Both the position numbers and the translations under genes were made by a program. A stretch of 64,000 nt of DNA from Oncomelania hupensis (Eukaryota; Mollusca; Gastropoda; Littorinimorpha; Pomatiopsidae). The DNA is taken from positions 53,414,399-53,478,398 of the forward strand of contig CM072526.1 in NCBI GenBank assembly GCA_036898135.1, written 5' to 3'. This document shows positions 1 through 10,244 of this stretch, in pieces (position 1 is the first letter of the stretch; every line of letters begins with the position of its first letter). The notes below the pieces were generated by a model. That model did no database searches, was not told the origin of the DNA, and saw only the letters and a program-made list of their open reading frames with translations.

Positions 1-23
1 AGAAAGAGGAGGAATAGACGACG

Positions 24-293
24 ACGAAGATGAAGAAGAAGAAGAGAAGAAGAAGAAGAAGAAGAAGAAGAAGAAGAAGAAGAAGAAGAAGAAGAAGAAG
101 AAGAAGAAGAAGAAGAAGAAGAAGAAGAAGAAGAAGAAGGAGGAGGAGGAGGAGGAGGAGAAGAAGAAGAAGAAGAAGAAGAAGAAGGAGGAGGAGGAGG
201 AGGAGGAGGAGGAGGAGGAGGAGGAGAAGAAGAAGAAGAAGAAGAAGAAGAAGAAGAAGAAGAAGAAGAAGAAGAAGAAGAAGAATGAGCACG
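24..293. repeat. (GAA)n/(GGA)n purine tract
   Basis: This is about 270 bp of GAA and GGA triplets with all purines on the + strand. It has mirror symmetry of the kind that can form triplex DNA. The long Arg/Lys-only reading frame across it is a composition artefact, not a gene. Confidence 0.97.
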
Positions 294-300
294 AGGAAGA

Positions 301-502
301 GATGATCACAAGAATGCCAACAACGCCGGCGACGATGATGATGATGGCGACGATAATGATGATGGTGGCGATGATGGATGACTATATAGCCTAATTGCGT
401 TTGCGCTTTGTGTGTTTCGTGTTCTTTTTTTTATTTTCAATCCTTCTCCTCCTCCTCCTCATAATCAGTAGCAGCATTGTTAAGTCCTCCTCCTCCTCCT
501 CC

Positions 503-548
<46 letters not shown>

Positions 549-765
549 TTTCTTCTTCTCCTCCTCCATCCTCCTCTTCCTTCTTCTCGTCGTCCTCCAT
601 CCTCTTTTACCTCTTCTTTTTCTTCTTCCTCCTCTCCCTTCTCTCCTTTTCCTCCCCCTTCTTCTTCATCGTCTTCTTATTCCTCCTCCTCCTCGCTCTT
701 CTTCAGTCTTCTTCTTCTTCTTCTTCTTCTTCTTCTTCTTCTTCTTCTCTTCTCTCCTCACGATC
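301..765. repeat. Compound GAT / TCC / ATC / TTC microsatellite
   Basis: Interrupted GAT triplets (about 330-382) are followed by TCC, a clean ATC run (about 503-548), mixed TCC/TTC, and a clean TTC run (about 707-750). The Ser-rich and His-rich frames here are artefacts of the repeats. Confidence 0.95.
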
Positions 766-1089
766 TCTACAAAAAGCCAAAGCCCAACCCATCCTGCATG
801 CACACGTTGTACTTTAAAACTCCGGTCTCAGACAATCAGAATGAGTCCTTCCTCAGCTCTCACGTTCAAACTGTCCCCGACCTCTGGCGCCGTCGCCGGT
901 TATCTGCCCATTTCAATTTACATTTAAATTCCGCTTGTCAGTCCCACTGTAGAAGGGTTTAGTCTGGGACCCCTAGTACTGTCCGTAGACAGAGAGACTG
1001 ATCTGGTCGCACTGGGAAGATTGAAAAGTGCCGTCTTGCCTGTTCGCATTAGGCAGACTGAGAAAGTGCATTAGGTAGATTGGAAATTG

Positions 1090-1160
<71 letters not shown>
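1090..1160. repeat. (ATG)n microsatellite
   Basis: A perfect ATG/GAT triplet run of about 70 bp. No gene is supported in the flanking few hundred bases to the left. Confidence 0.97.
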
Positions 1161-1278
1161 TCGACTTGTTTAAACGCACAACTCCACGCTGGCAACATGC
1201 TCAGGGCTCACCCCTCCACCCCACCCACCCACCCACCCAAAAAAATCACTATGAGAGGAACAAGTGCGTTTTAAGACG

Positions 1279-2522
1279 CTATTTGAAGCTGTTAACTGTG
1301 ACCACATTTCTCAGGTCAGGAGGGAGGGCATTCCACAGCAAGGGCCCATAATGGGAGAAAGCTCTGCAACCTAGTGACTTATTTTTGTGACCGCCAACAC
1401 TTGGCATCTTAAGCATAGACTGAGAGGAAAATCGAAGTTGCCTTAGTGGGTTGTGACGGGGAATAGTGTTCTGAAGATATGAAGGTGCTGTCGGCTCATT
1501 TAGGCATCCGAAGCAGACAGAAAGATTCTTATGATAAAGTCGCTGTTTGACAGGAAGCCAATGAAGCTCACGCAATACACGGGAGATGTTGTTGTTTTTT
1601 ATCTCTGTCTTGTTCGTGTGACTATTCGTGCTGCATTATTCTTGACACGCCATAGCTGATCCAGGTTCTTGTCAGGTAGACCCCAGAGGCAACTATTGCC
1701 ATAGTCCAACCTAAACAAAATAAGGGCTACAGAAATGTATTTTGGCTACCCTAAGCGCCAAGAAAGATCGCAATTTACCAAGGCAGCGCAGATAAAAATA
1801 ACAAGCTCTAACGGTTGCACTAACGTGTTGTTCCATTGATAGAGCAGCATCGATCACAATGTCAAGGTCTCGAATGGTTGATGAAAACGGAATGGCACAC
1901 TCTCCCTCAAACAGACTATGCACTGAGACTAGATCCAGTTTACTCTTTGGTCTGATCCTAATTGAATTTCAACAAATTATGGGACATTCAAGTTTTCACC
2001 TCTTTGCAACAGCACTCCATCTTCCCTAACGTCTCTGAGGCAGAAATAGTATCTGGGCGGACCAGAATCATCCACAAATAGCTGCCGTCCAAGATCATGG
2101 CTTTTCTATTATGCGTCCTAGCTGTATAGTATACATGGAAAAGAGCAACGGGCCCAGTACGGAACCCTGAAGAACATCGCATGATAGCTCGCTGGAATAA
2201 GATGTTGCATCCTGTATAGAGACAGGCTTGAACTGTCTTGCAGGCAAGACTGGAATCATTGATACATACAGCCATCTAGGCCAAAATCCCTTGTAAATCT
2301 AAGTAAAAGAAGCCGATCGTCGATAGTGTCAAAAGTGGCACCTAAATCCAACCTGACAAGGAAAGAGAAGCCATCACGATCTGCGGCACCGAGGATGTCA
2401 TTCAGAATCCGAAGCACCGCTGTCTCTGTGGAATGGCCAGGCTTATACGCAGATTGAAGTGCAGGTTGATTTGGTGTAGTAGGCAGACTGGAAAAGCGCA
2501 ATAGAGAAACACTGCACCACAC
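1279..2522 (-). pseudogene. Degenerate CR1/L2-like LINE reverse transcriptase
   Basis: A decayed non-LTR retrotransposon pol gene on the minus strand, broken by frameshifts. Reading from 2522 downwards, an RT block with SAYKPGHSTETAVL and an Asp-containing motif A equivalent (LDLGATFDTIDD) comes first. The motif B region QGSVLGPLLF lies at about 2130-2150 in a frame that has no Met. LDYGNSCLWGLPDKNLDQLW follows at about 1650-1715. The C-terminal end is LHWLPVKQRLYHK to LWNALPPDLRNVV at 1279-1575. The order matches the 3' half of CR1/L2-type pol, whose product copies element RNA at nicked target DNA. No endonuclease is seen, so the copy is 5'-truncated. The clade is an inference from C-terminal motifs; Jockey-like is possible. 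Confidence 0.85.
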
Positions 2523-2692
2523 CGCTGTACTTGGAGTGGACTGTATCGGTTAATTTAAGGATAGTTCACACCACCTTTGTCACATTGGAAGAGAACAGAA
2601 AATGAAATTAATCATTTTAAATTGACTTAAATTGACTTTTGCCTGAGCTGAACCAATCCATTTCAATGATCACTTTGGGCGTCTTGAGTTAG

Positions 2693-2790
2693 AACCTGTA
2701 TCGGGCAGTGCCGTGAGCGGCTCTTGGGCTGGTAAAGCGCGATATAAAAGTGATTAAATAAAAATAAATAAATAAATTGATTTATTGGTT
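2693..2790 (+). mobile_element. SINE/LINE-type 3' tail fragment
   Basis: The segment contains CTTGAGTTAGAACCTGTATC and AAAGCGCGATATAAAAG, then an A/T-rich (AAAT)n end. Tails of the form AAAGCGCNATATAAA are common at the 3' ends of L2-like LINEs and their SINEs. A close relative lies at 5770-5822 on the same strand. No complete element could be delimited. Confidence 0.55.
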
Positions 2791-2832
2791 CGTTAGTTTA
2801 TTGAGTTTATTTGTTTTGTCTCAGGCGGAAAG

Positions 2833-3123
2833 CATCAACTGCGGACAGTCGGTCCTAAACCAGGAGGTGAAAATCGTCGACGAGACGACAATGCATGCAT
2901 TAGTGACGTAAGCAAACGGGGCTAACTCACGGTCCGCAATGACGTCATCATGACGAGTTACGTCGGGCAGGCTGACGTCATGAAGACCGTTGTGACGGAG
3001 ATGGTCTGGTACAGAACGGGAGACACGGCGTGGAGAGACGACAAGGGCAAGTACTTCGTAGATGGGCGCACCAACGACATGATCAAAGTTCACGGCATAA
3101 AAAGTGCATCCCACGGTGTGTGT
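2833..3123 (+). pseudogene. ANL-superfamily acyl-CoA synthetase fragment
   Basis: This fragment comes from an adenylate-forming enzyme of the 4-coumarate-CoA ligase / acyl-CoA synthetase type, which activates a carboxylate with ATP and transfers it to CoA. The frame at 2837 gives SVLNQEVKIVDE, the segment before the A7 motif. The frame at 2938-3123 gives NDVIMTSY, then WYRTGD (A7), then GRTNDMIKVHG (A8 hinge). Both are family hallmarks in the correct order. The reading frame is broken by a TAA at 2909-2911 and a one-base shift near 2920. The catalytic lysine of the C-terminal subdomain is absent because similarity ends by 3123. A GT that could act as a donor lies near 3102, so it could be a decayed exon of a split gene, but no companion exon is visible. 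Confidence 0.72.
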
Positions 3124-3189
3124 TAGGTTATCCCCCTTACATCTGATTTCGGTAGTCCTCTTTACATCTGATTTCAGCACATACCATAG

Positions 3190-3436
3190 GTAGGTTGGTA
3201 GATGATGATGTTGATGATGATGATGATGATGAGGAGGAGAGGAGGAGGAGGTGAGGATGAGGATGATGAGGATGATGAGAGATAGATGAAGAAGAAGTGG
3301 TTTTTGATGATGATGATAATGATGATGATGATAGATGAAGAAGTGGTGTTGTTGTTGTTGATGATGATGATGATGATGAGGATGAGAAGGAGGAGGAAGG
3401 GGCAAGGGAGGAAGAGGATAGATTAAGCAGAAGAAA

Positions 3437-3484
<48 letters not shown>

Positions 3485-3584
3485 TTATTATTATTATTAT
3501 TATTATTTTTATTTTTATTATTATTATTATTATTGTTGTGTAGTAGTAGTTATTATAATTATTATAATTATTATTATTATTATA

Positions 3585-3630
<46 letters not shown>

Positions 3631-3845
3631 TATTATTATTTTATTATTAAGAAGCAGAACAAGAAGAAAAAGAAGAAGATCATCATCATGAACATCATCA
3701 CCATCATAATCATGCTCATGACAATACTAATTATGATGAAAGAAGATGCAGAAGAAAGTTAGGAGGAGAAGAGAGAAGAAGAAGAAGAAGAAGAGAAGAA
3801 GAAGAAGAAGAGAAGAAGAGAAGAAGAAGAAGAAGAAGAGAAGAA

Positions 3846-3928
<83 letters not shown>

Positions 3929-3935
3929 CAGACCA
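3190..3935. repeat. Compound GAT/GAG, ATT and GAA microsatellites
   Basis: The order is GAT/GAG (about 3200-3400), interrupted ATT (about 3437-3650), mixed AAG/CAT, GAA with GAGAA interruptions (about 3741-3846), and two clean GAT runs (about 3846-3927). I see no gene here. Confidence 0.95.
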
Positions 3936-4007
3936 CGGAGATCGATCGAGCTTGTGTACAATCTTGTGGTGGAGGAGATGGCAGTGGTTGGTGTGACAGA
4001 TCCGGAA

Positions 4008-4580
4008 AGCTCCAGCAACCCCCGTGGGGGTGCCGGGGGTTTCAGTATAAATAGCATCCCCACTTTCTGGAAATTTAGTGCTTTAAATTCCCACTGTCGC
4101 TGTCTTCCTCATTTACTCTTTCCCATTCCTGCTCTGTCCTATCACTCTGCTATACTATCTTCTTCTTCGCTAGATCAATGACCTACCTTTTTTCTTGAAA
4201 ACTCTTCCTGGACAAGACTCCTTGTTTGTGTATGAGGTCTGTTGGATCAGCTTGGGAGTGTTGGACGCTTTCTGCCGGGTGGTCATTAGGGCTTCCTATG
4301 ATGTTATTATTTAGCAATTATAGGCATTTTATATGTATATGTTTTGTTGATAATTTATAATGATGTTTGTATTCTATTTTGTTTTGTAACCGAGGGTTCG
4401 ATTAGTTGGGGTAAAGCCTCAGCCGTCCCCTGCGTGGGATGTCTTTATTGTAAAGTGACTGGATGGAGGGCATTCAATTTTCCCACTAGTTGTTTCAGCA
4501 GATCTTTATGCGGATCGGGTGTTGTCCGGTCCTGATTTGGCTAGGAAGAGTCCGCTGGACCTAAAGCAATCAATCAATCA
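4008..4580 (+). mobile_element. Dispersed ~575-bp repeat, copy 1
   Basis: It starts near AGCTCCAGCAACCCCC and ends with TCCGCTGGACCTAAAGCAAT followed by a short (CAAT)n tail. Copy 2 lies inverted at 4838-5416 and a partial copy 3 at 16706-17012. The last ~45 bp match the 3' end of the RNase H-bearing LINE at 36320-36370, so this is either a SINE mobilised by that LINE family or the 3' end of a related, 5'-truncated LINE. No protein is supported inside it. Clear pol III A and B boxes were not found. Confidence 0.85.
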
Positions 4581-4837
4581 TCAATCAAAAAGCTCCAGCA
4601 GGCCTTGCTCATGCGTCATCCGCAAAAGTAAACCTACGTCACACATGATCGCATCACCGCAGACGTCATCTGGGCAAGAATGGCAAAGCCAAGATTAAGT
4701 AGGAGTATTTGCATGGCACAGGGCTGCCAGATGACAGATTTCGAGGGCGGCTCAGCGGCGTATAACTGAAGCATTCAATGTTAAGCAGTTAATATTGCAA
4801 CCAGTGGTTCGAAACTGGATGACGGCCTGGAATGATT

Positions 4838-5416
4838 GATTGATTGATTTATTATTGCTTTAGGTCCAGCGGACTCTTCCGAGCCAAATCAGGACCGGAC
4901 AACCCCCGATCCGCATAAAAGATCTGTTGAAACAACCCCAGTGGGAAAATTGAATGCCCTCCACCGGCCAGTCACTTTACAATAAAGACATCCCACGCGA
5001 GGGACGGCTGAGGGTTGACCTCAACTACGCGAACTCCCCGATTACAAAAACAAAATAGAATACAAACATCATTATAAATCATTAACAAAAAACATACATA
5101 TAAAATGCCTATAGTGCTAAATAGTACATTCATAGGAAGCCCTAGTGACCACCCGGCAGAAAGCGTCCAACATTCCCAAGCTGATCCAACAGACCTCATA
5201 CACAAACAAGGAGTCTTGTCCAGGAAGAGTTTTCAAGAAAAAAGGTAGGTCATTGATCTAGCGAAGAAGAAGATAGTATAGCAGAGTGAAGGACAGAGCA
5301 GGAATAGGAAAGAGTAAATGAGGAAGACAGCGACAGTGGGAATTTAAAGCACTAAATTTCCATAAAGTGGGGATACTATTTATACTGAAAACCCCCGGCA
5401 CTCCAACGGGGGTACT
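4838..5416 (-). mobile_element. Dispersed ~575-bp repeat, copy 2 (inverted)
   Basis: This is the reverse complement of the 4008-4580 repeat along its whole length, with scattered substitutions. Its tail end (TTGATTGATTGATTTATT side) faces copy 1 across about 255 bp. The two copies make a long inverted repeat that could fold back. Different substitutions in each copy argue for two separate insertions, not a recent palindromic duplication. Confidence 0.87.
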
Positions 5417-5822
5417 GTTGCCGCAGTGAATCTGTCTTGCCTATAAAGGAAAGACAGGTTTTCAACTGTGGCTTTCACTGTTCCCTTTATAGGTTTGAAC
5501 AATCTACAGTGGCAAGATTGCTCATGACCCCAAGGGGTCGGCCTGGAATGCCGACAACAATAACATTAACATGAAGTACAGACAATCGCCTCCAACTCCT
5601 TCGGCTGAGAATTCAAACCAAGTTCTAGTCTGTGCACGCATGCATTCTATCGCACGGACTGTAAAGATCCCGACGATCATGACCTAGATGCGCGAGTAAA
5701 GCACTAGGTCCTGTCTCTTCCGGCACCAGTCACTCAGTCGTCTGGCTTCAGACGATGTCCCTCGGACGGCTTGAGTTAGGTCCTGTATCGGCCAGCGCCT
5801 TGAGCAGCTCTTGAGCTGAATC

Positions 5823-5825
<3 letters not shown>
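5417..5825 (+). other. Unclassified repeat with internal hairpin and SINE-like tail
   Basis: An inverted pair, CTTGCCTATAAAGG and CCTTTATAGG with flanking GGCAAGA, sits at about 5437-5515. The right end (5770-5822) resembles the 2693-2790 tail and runs into an (AAT)n array. It is possibly a full SINE, but the ends are unclear. Confidence 0.4.
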
Positions 5826-5911
<86 letters not shown>

Positions 5912-5936
5912 TTTAAAAAAAAAAAAAAAAAAAAAA

Positions 5937-6014
<78 letters not shown>
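5826..6014. repeat. (AAT)n array with internal A-run
   Basis: About 190 bp of AAT triplets are interrupted near 5915-5938 by a run of more than 20 A residues. It lies directly 3' of the SINE-like tail, suggesting growth from a retroposon A-tail. Confidence 0.95.
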
Positions 6015-6490
6015 CGCTGTCTAAAAACAGAGATCTTGTTCACAAACGTTTCTTTATTATAGGGCTTCTGGATCTCATCTTTGATATGATGATGACAATC
6101 ATTGTTGTCAGGGTGGCGACGTGGTGATCGTCCTTAACGCTGATGCAATAGGACGTTAAGCTTCGTTGTTCCTCACATAATTATAAGAGGAAAAAATTAA
6201 AGCTGAGGGACGAAATCTACGAAGACGTAAAATTATAAAAACGAACCATGATAATTTACGTCCAGTGGACTATGATATTCAAATTGATAATGATAATGAT
6301 AAGCATTTCTGTGATATTATTATCATATACTGTGTAACTGCGAGGTCCTGCCTTCTTCGTCATGGTTTAAAAGATTCAATGGAAGGGAGTGAACTCTACT
6401 TATTCTACAAACACTAAATGGTTGTCAGTGTTTACTTCCCTTGGTCTGTATGTGTAGGTCGGCGGACATCCTCTATTGCTTCAGATACTG

Positions 6491-6526
<36 letters not shown>

Positions 6527-7190
6527 AAATTTACGTTTACGGACACATTAAGCGTATAGGGGACGGGTGAAACACCACTTATTAAAACAGCTTTGGAAAC
6601 TTATTCTTCGCTCGTAACGAGTACGAATGCTTTGCGAAGCGTGCAAGCGAACGAGCAAACAGTTGGGCAGACACCACATTTCTTTGCAATATTAATGTAT
6701 TCATAATTAAATAAAAACAAAACCTTGAAAGCTTGGACCTTTTCATGTAGACGAACATGACGTCAATAGGAGCGTCATGTCTCATTATTTGTTTACGTCA
6801 AATACTAAGACTACGTCCTGTTGAGTTTTGTGCACTCTAGGCTGATTCCTTGCTTTTGTGGACGATCTGTTGTGGGTAATCTCTCGTTCTTATCTTGAAG
6901 TTTGACTTCTGTATCCCCACCCTACTATTTAAAAACATTGGCGAGAGTTCATGGATTTTCAGAAAACGGAGAATTTTACAAACATTGAAACATTTCCCTT
7001 AAAACACGGGATGGCAGCTTTCTTGATTCCTGGATCAATGATGATGGACTGGAGTTGATGTATATTGTTCCTGTTCACACACACATGACAGTAGAATAGT
7101 CTACAGGTTATCAGACAAGCCGACCATTTCAATCTTGCTCAGACAACACAATCTGCTCTAATCTTCCTCTAAAATGTAAACGCAATAGTA
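6015..7190. other. Non-coding upstream region of the transporter exon
   Basis: No protein homology is recognisable. It holds a 30-T run (6493-6522). The last few hundred bases may contain the promoter or 5' UTR of the transporter gene. An in-frame TAA at 7170-7172 precedes its start codon. No TATA or Inr call is justified. Confidence 0.4.
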
Positions 7191-8336
7191 ATGGCGTCTA
7201 ACAACGAAAACAAAAGCAGCTCGACTCGAAACCTGTCATATGTTATGTCTGCGAGTTCAATCACCGACGCCAACGACAATAATCCAACCAATTCTTCTCC
7301 ATCTACAGAATCTTACCGCAACAGCGCCGTTCACCTTTCTACGATGGCAACCACACCACGCACCAGTAGCAATCGAGATCTTCATGCCACAGACACCTCC
7401 ACAATGTCATCTAACAGCAGCCCAACAGAAAATGCCCATACCACACTGAAACATAACGGTAACAGCAGCAACAACAACCAGGATCTTGATTCCACAACCG
7501 CAGCCACTCCCAACCACAGCAGCAGCAGCCAAAATCAAACTACTCCACACGCGATGGCACCTGACAATGGCGACCTAAACCGGAATCAAAATACACAAAT
7601 CTCTGCGGCATCTACCACCCGAAACCGAATCCATAATTTCTCATCTGCAACGACAGCGAATCCTCAGTTAGTGGCAATGGCTAACAACGACAACAACAGC
7701 AGCCAGTTCCAGGATTCCTCAGCCACCACCTCGGCGACGAATTCTACGTCTGTTGTCGCCACCTCATCTAGTTACAATACTACCACCCAGAGTTCAACTA
7801 CCATTCCGTCAAGCTACAATGCTACCTCCCAAAGTTCAAGTACCATGCCGTCAACGTCAACGCCGGAAACGAGGTCACGTACCATCGACAGCTACAACAG
7901 CAAGCTAAACTTTACCGTAACCACAACGATACTGCCACCGCCGAACCTCAACACCAACCAAGCTCCGAATAACCCAACGGCCGCGACGGCAAGTTCTAAA
8001 GCTTCGGCAACGGTGGCAGTCGATAACAACAATACCAGCGAAACTCCCAACATCCAGACCACTCCGGCAGGGGCAAATTGTAAAAGTGACACCAGCACCA
8101 ATGTCAACCACAAAGCAGTCAGCCCTACCCTCACCCCTTCCGAGGCCGATGCTGGTGATGGCGGTTGGGGGTGGGTGGTTGTGGCCAGTAGCGTCTTCAT
8201 CGCGGCAGTGGTGGACGGGGTGGTGTATTCCATCGGCATCTTCTACAGCACCTTCATGAGCACCTTCCGGGCCAGTCAGGAGCAGACTTCTCTGGTCGCC
8301 TCCCTTCTCCAAGGAACGGCACTTATTGTAGGCATG
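7191..8336 (+). CDS. Monocarboxylate transporter (SLC16/MCT-like), first coding exon
   Basis: The exon encodes the start of a 12-helix plasma-membrane proton-linked monocarboxylate carrier of the major facilitator superfamily. Residues 1 to about 320 are very rich in Ser, Thr, Asn and Gln (runs such as NSSSQNQTT) and are predicted disordered. Residues about 323-330 give DGGWGWVV, the conserved MCT signature at the head of TM1. TM1 follows (VVASSVFIAAVVDGVVYSIGIFY), then the start of the TM2 region ending LLQGTALIVG. Known MCTs usually reach this motif within a few tens of residues, so the N-terminal extension is unusual. ATG 7191 is the first Met after an in-frame TAA at 7170-7172. The frame ends at TAA 8337-8339, overlapped by a GT at 8336, so the exon probably splices there (or at 8328). 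Later exons are not visible; a gypsy element lies 215 bp downstream. Confidence 0.85.
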
Positions 8337-8386
8337 TAACTATCCCCCTCTCCGTTGTTGGTATGTTTGTTTGTCCTTGCTGCTGT

Positions 8387-8551
8387 GCTTCTTCTTCTTC
8401 TTCTTCTTCTTCTTCTTCTTCTTCTTCTTCTTCTTGTAGTCGTTGTTGTAGTTGTCATCGTCGTCGTCGTCCTACTCCTCCTCCTCATCATCATCATCCT
8501 ACTCATCATCATTGTCACCCTCCTCATCATCATCATCCTACTCATCATCAT
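8387..8551. repeat. CTT / GTC / CTC / ATC microsatellite in transporter intron
   Basis: A clean CTT run (8387-8435) is followed by GTC, CTC and ATC triplets. Within it, TCATCATCATTGTCAC occurs at about 8503-8517 and again at the LTR junction, so the retrotransposon boundary shares microhomology with the microsatellite. Confidence 0.93.
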
Positions 8552-10075
8552 TGTCACGTGGGGTTTATGGGCTCTGCACAATGGAATTATGGACCCTCAC
8601 GTTTATTCGGTGGGAACTGCTAGTAAGTCACCCTATGAATTACTTTAATAAATTTATTTGTTTAGCTCGTTCTGTGTTAAGGTTGGGGTACAGAGATAGA
8701 TAGAAAAATGGTAAAAGATTACTGTCACACTAGCTTTCACACGGCTATGAATCATATGTAGTCCAGCCACTTGATAACAGTTAAAATCACACATTTATTT
8801 CTTCTACTCTATACAAGATTCTCTAAGTACTAATCTAACTTAAAAAGTCTCAGTTACTGCTAATAGTTCGATCGCTGATAGTCTAGGCAGCTGTTATATC
8901 TTCCTCGGGCACTTGCTATTATATCTCATGTAGATTTGGACTACTGTGGTCCGTTTTACAGTTTCTGAAGAGTTGGACTACTGTGGTCCTGTTTTGATCA
9001 GTTTAAGTGCACCTTTGTTTTTGCACTTAACTGCTAGATGGTGCGTGCGAAGTCCTTCTGTGAGGTAGCTTCTGGTACACCTTTGTCGTTGTGTAGTTGG
9101 GTTCCCTTGCCACGCTGTGGGGTCTGACAGGGTGTTTTTCCGGGTAGCTCTTTCCGACTTGTGCGGTAGAGGCTCCTCAACCAACTCGTCGTTTCTGTGG
9201 AGTGGGGTGCACAGGATAGCTCGCCTGCTCGTCTGTAATATAAGAGACGAAATTCTGCACAACCCTGAATAATCGGTTTGTGCAGAGCGTCTCACTGAAA
9301 GCCAAAGTAGCCCTCAGTGATAGCTCCACATCTCTATACATAAGCGACGAACATTCTGCTACTTCCGGGGTCCACTGGAATCTCAACTCTAAATTCCTAT
9401 ACATACATAAATATCAATCGTGTCTAACTATACACATACAGAATTAATAATATTATAAACATTCAGTGGTACAGCCACTGGTCTGCAAACATACATATAA
9501 GTTAAACAACAGTGGTTCCGTACAGCATACAACATGGCGGCGCAACCGGTCGTGTTTCGCCACGTGTTCGGCTTTTCCACATGGTCACGCAAATTCGGAT
9601 TAACAATTCACATTTATGCATAGCAAATTCCACAAACATAATTTCAACAATAATATAAATATATCACGATGAAACAGAAGGGTGTTCATTTACCTGTTTG
9701 ACAAGTTCAGGCCCGTTGTGACTTGAGAGAATTCTAAGATTCTAAAGTCCTGCTTCCTGGTCTATGAGTGAAGAGATTTCTCTAGCTGTGGAGATGTTGA
9801 CTCTACCTCGTCTCACACACGACTGATTCAAACTGTGTTAGGCTCTGACACAGTCAGAACTGCTCTACCCGCTTAGCCTGCTTCTGATTGGTTAAAACGG
9901 TCAGATTCAAAGCTCAAGTGCTGACTCACTGCGGTGTGTGTGGCTCGCTCGCCGTGTGTGTGGCCTGCTGTGTAATTTAATTGCTGCTGTGTAATATACT
10001 GACTCTCTACTGTTACAATTACTACACAAGGCTGAATAGTCACTGGGCAGGGTTAAAACTAGCCAGTTCATGACA
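8552..10075 (-). repeat. Gypsy-1 3' LTR
   Basis: It starts TGTCACG and ends CATGACA on the + strand. It matches the other LTR closely except for about 60 bp at 9995-10050, where the two differ strongly. Short frames inside both LTRs (8978-9295, 15600-15917) are identical but have no recognisable product. Confidence 0.95.
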
Positions 10076-10090
10076 GGCTCCCTCAACTGA
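10076..10090 (-). promoter_or_regulatory. Gypsy-1 polypurine tract
   Basis: On the coding strand the bases next to the 3' LTR read TTGAGGGAGCC. Such a purine run primes plus-strand DNA synthesis in LTR retrotransposons. Confidence 0.6.
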
Positions 10091-10244
10091 AAAAAGGCGA
10101 TGACTACTGGATTCGACCTTTTTCTACTACAGAGCCTAGTTTAACACTGCACTATCCTAGGGTCCTATTTACAAACTAATTAAGTTGCTCTACCTGAGCT
10201 GCAATGCTGTGCCAGGTAGCTATATGGACACTAGTGACAGGGTT

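Noticed and set aside
30..305. Long Arg-rich reading frame at the window start
   Set aside because: It is only the GAA/GGA microsatellite read as codons.
477..962. His/Ser/Pro-rich frames on both strands
   Set aside because: Pure ATC/TCC/TTC repeat translations with no domain.
7892..8312. Minus-strand frames opposite the transporter exon
   Set aside because: Antisense shadows of the MCT exon; the + strand frame carries the family motif.
8978..9295. 105-residue frame in the gypsy-1 LTR, also at 15600-15917
   Set aside because: Preserved only because the LTRs are near-identical copies; no homology recognised.
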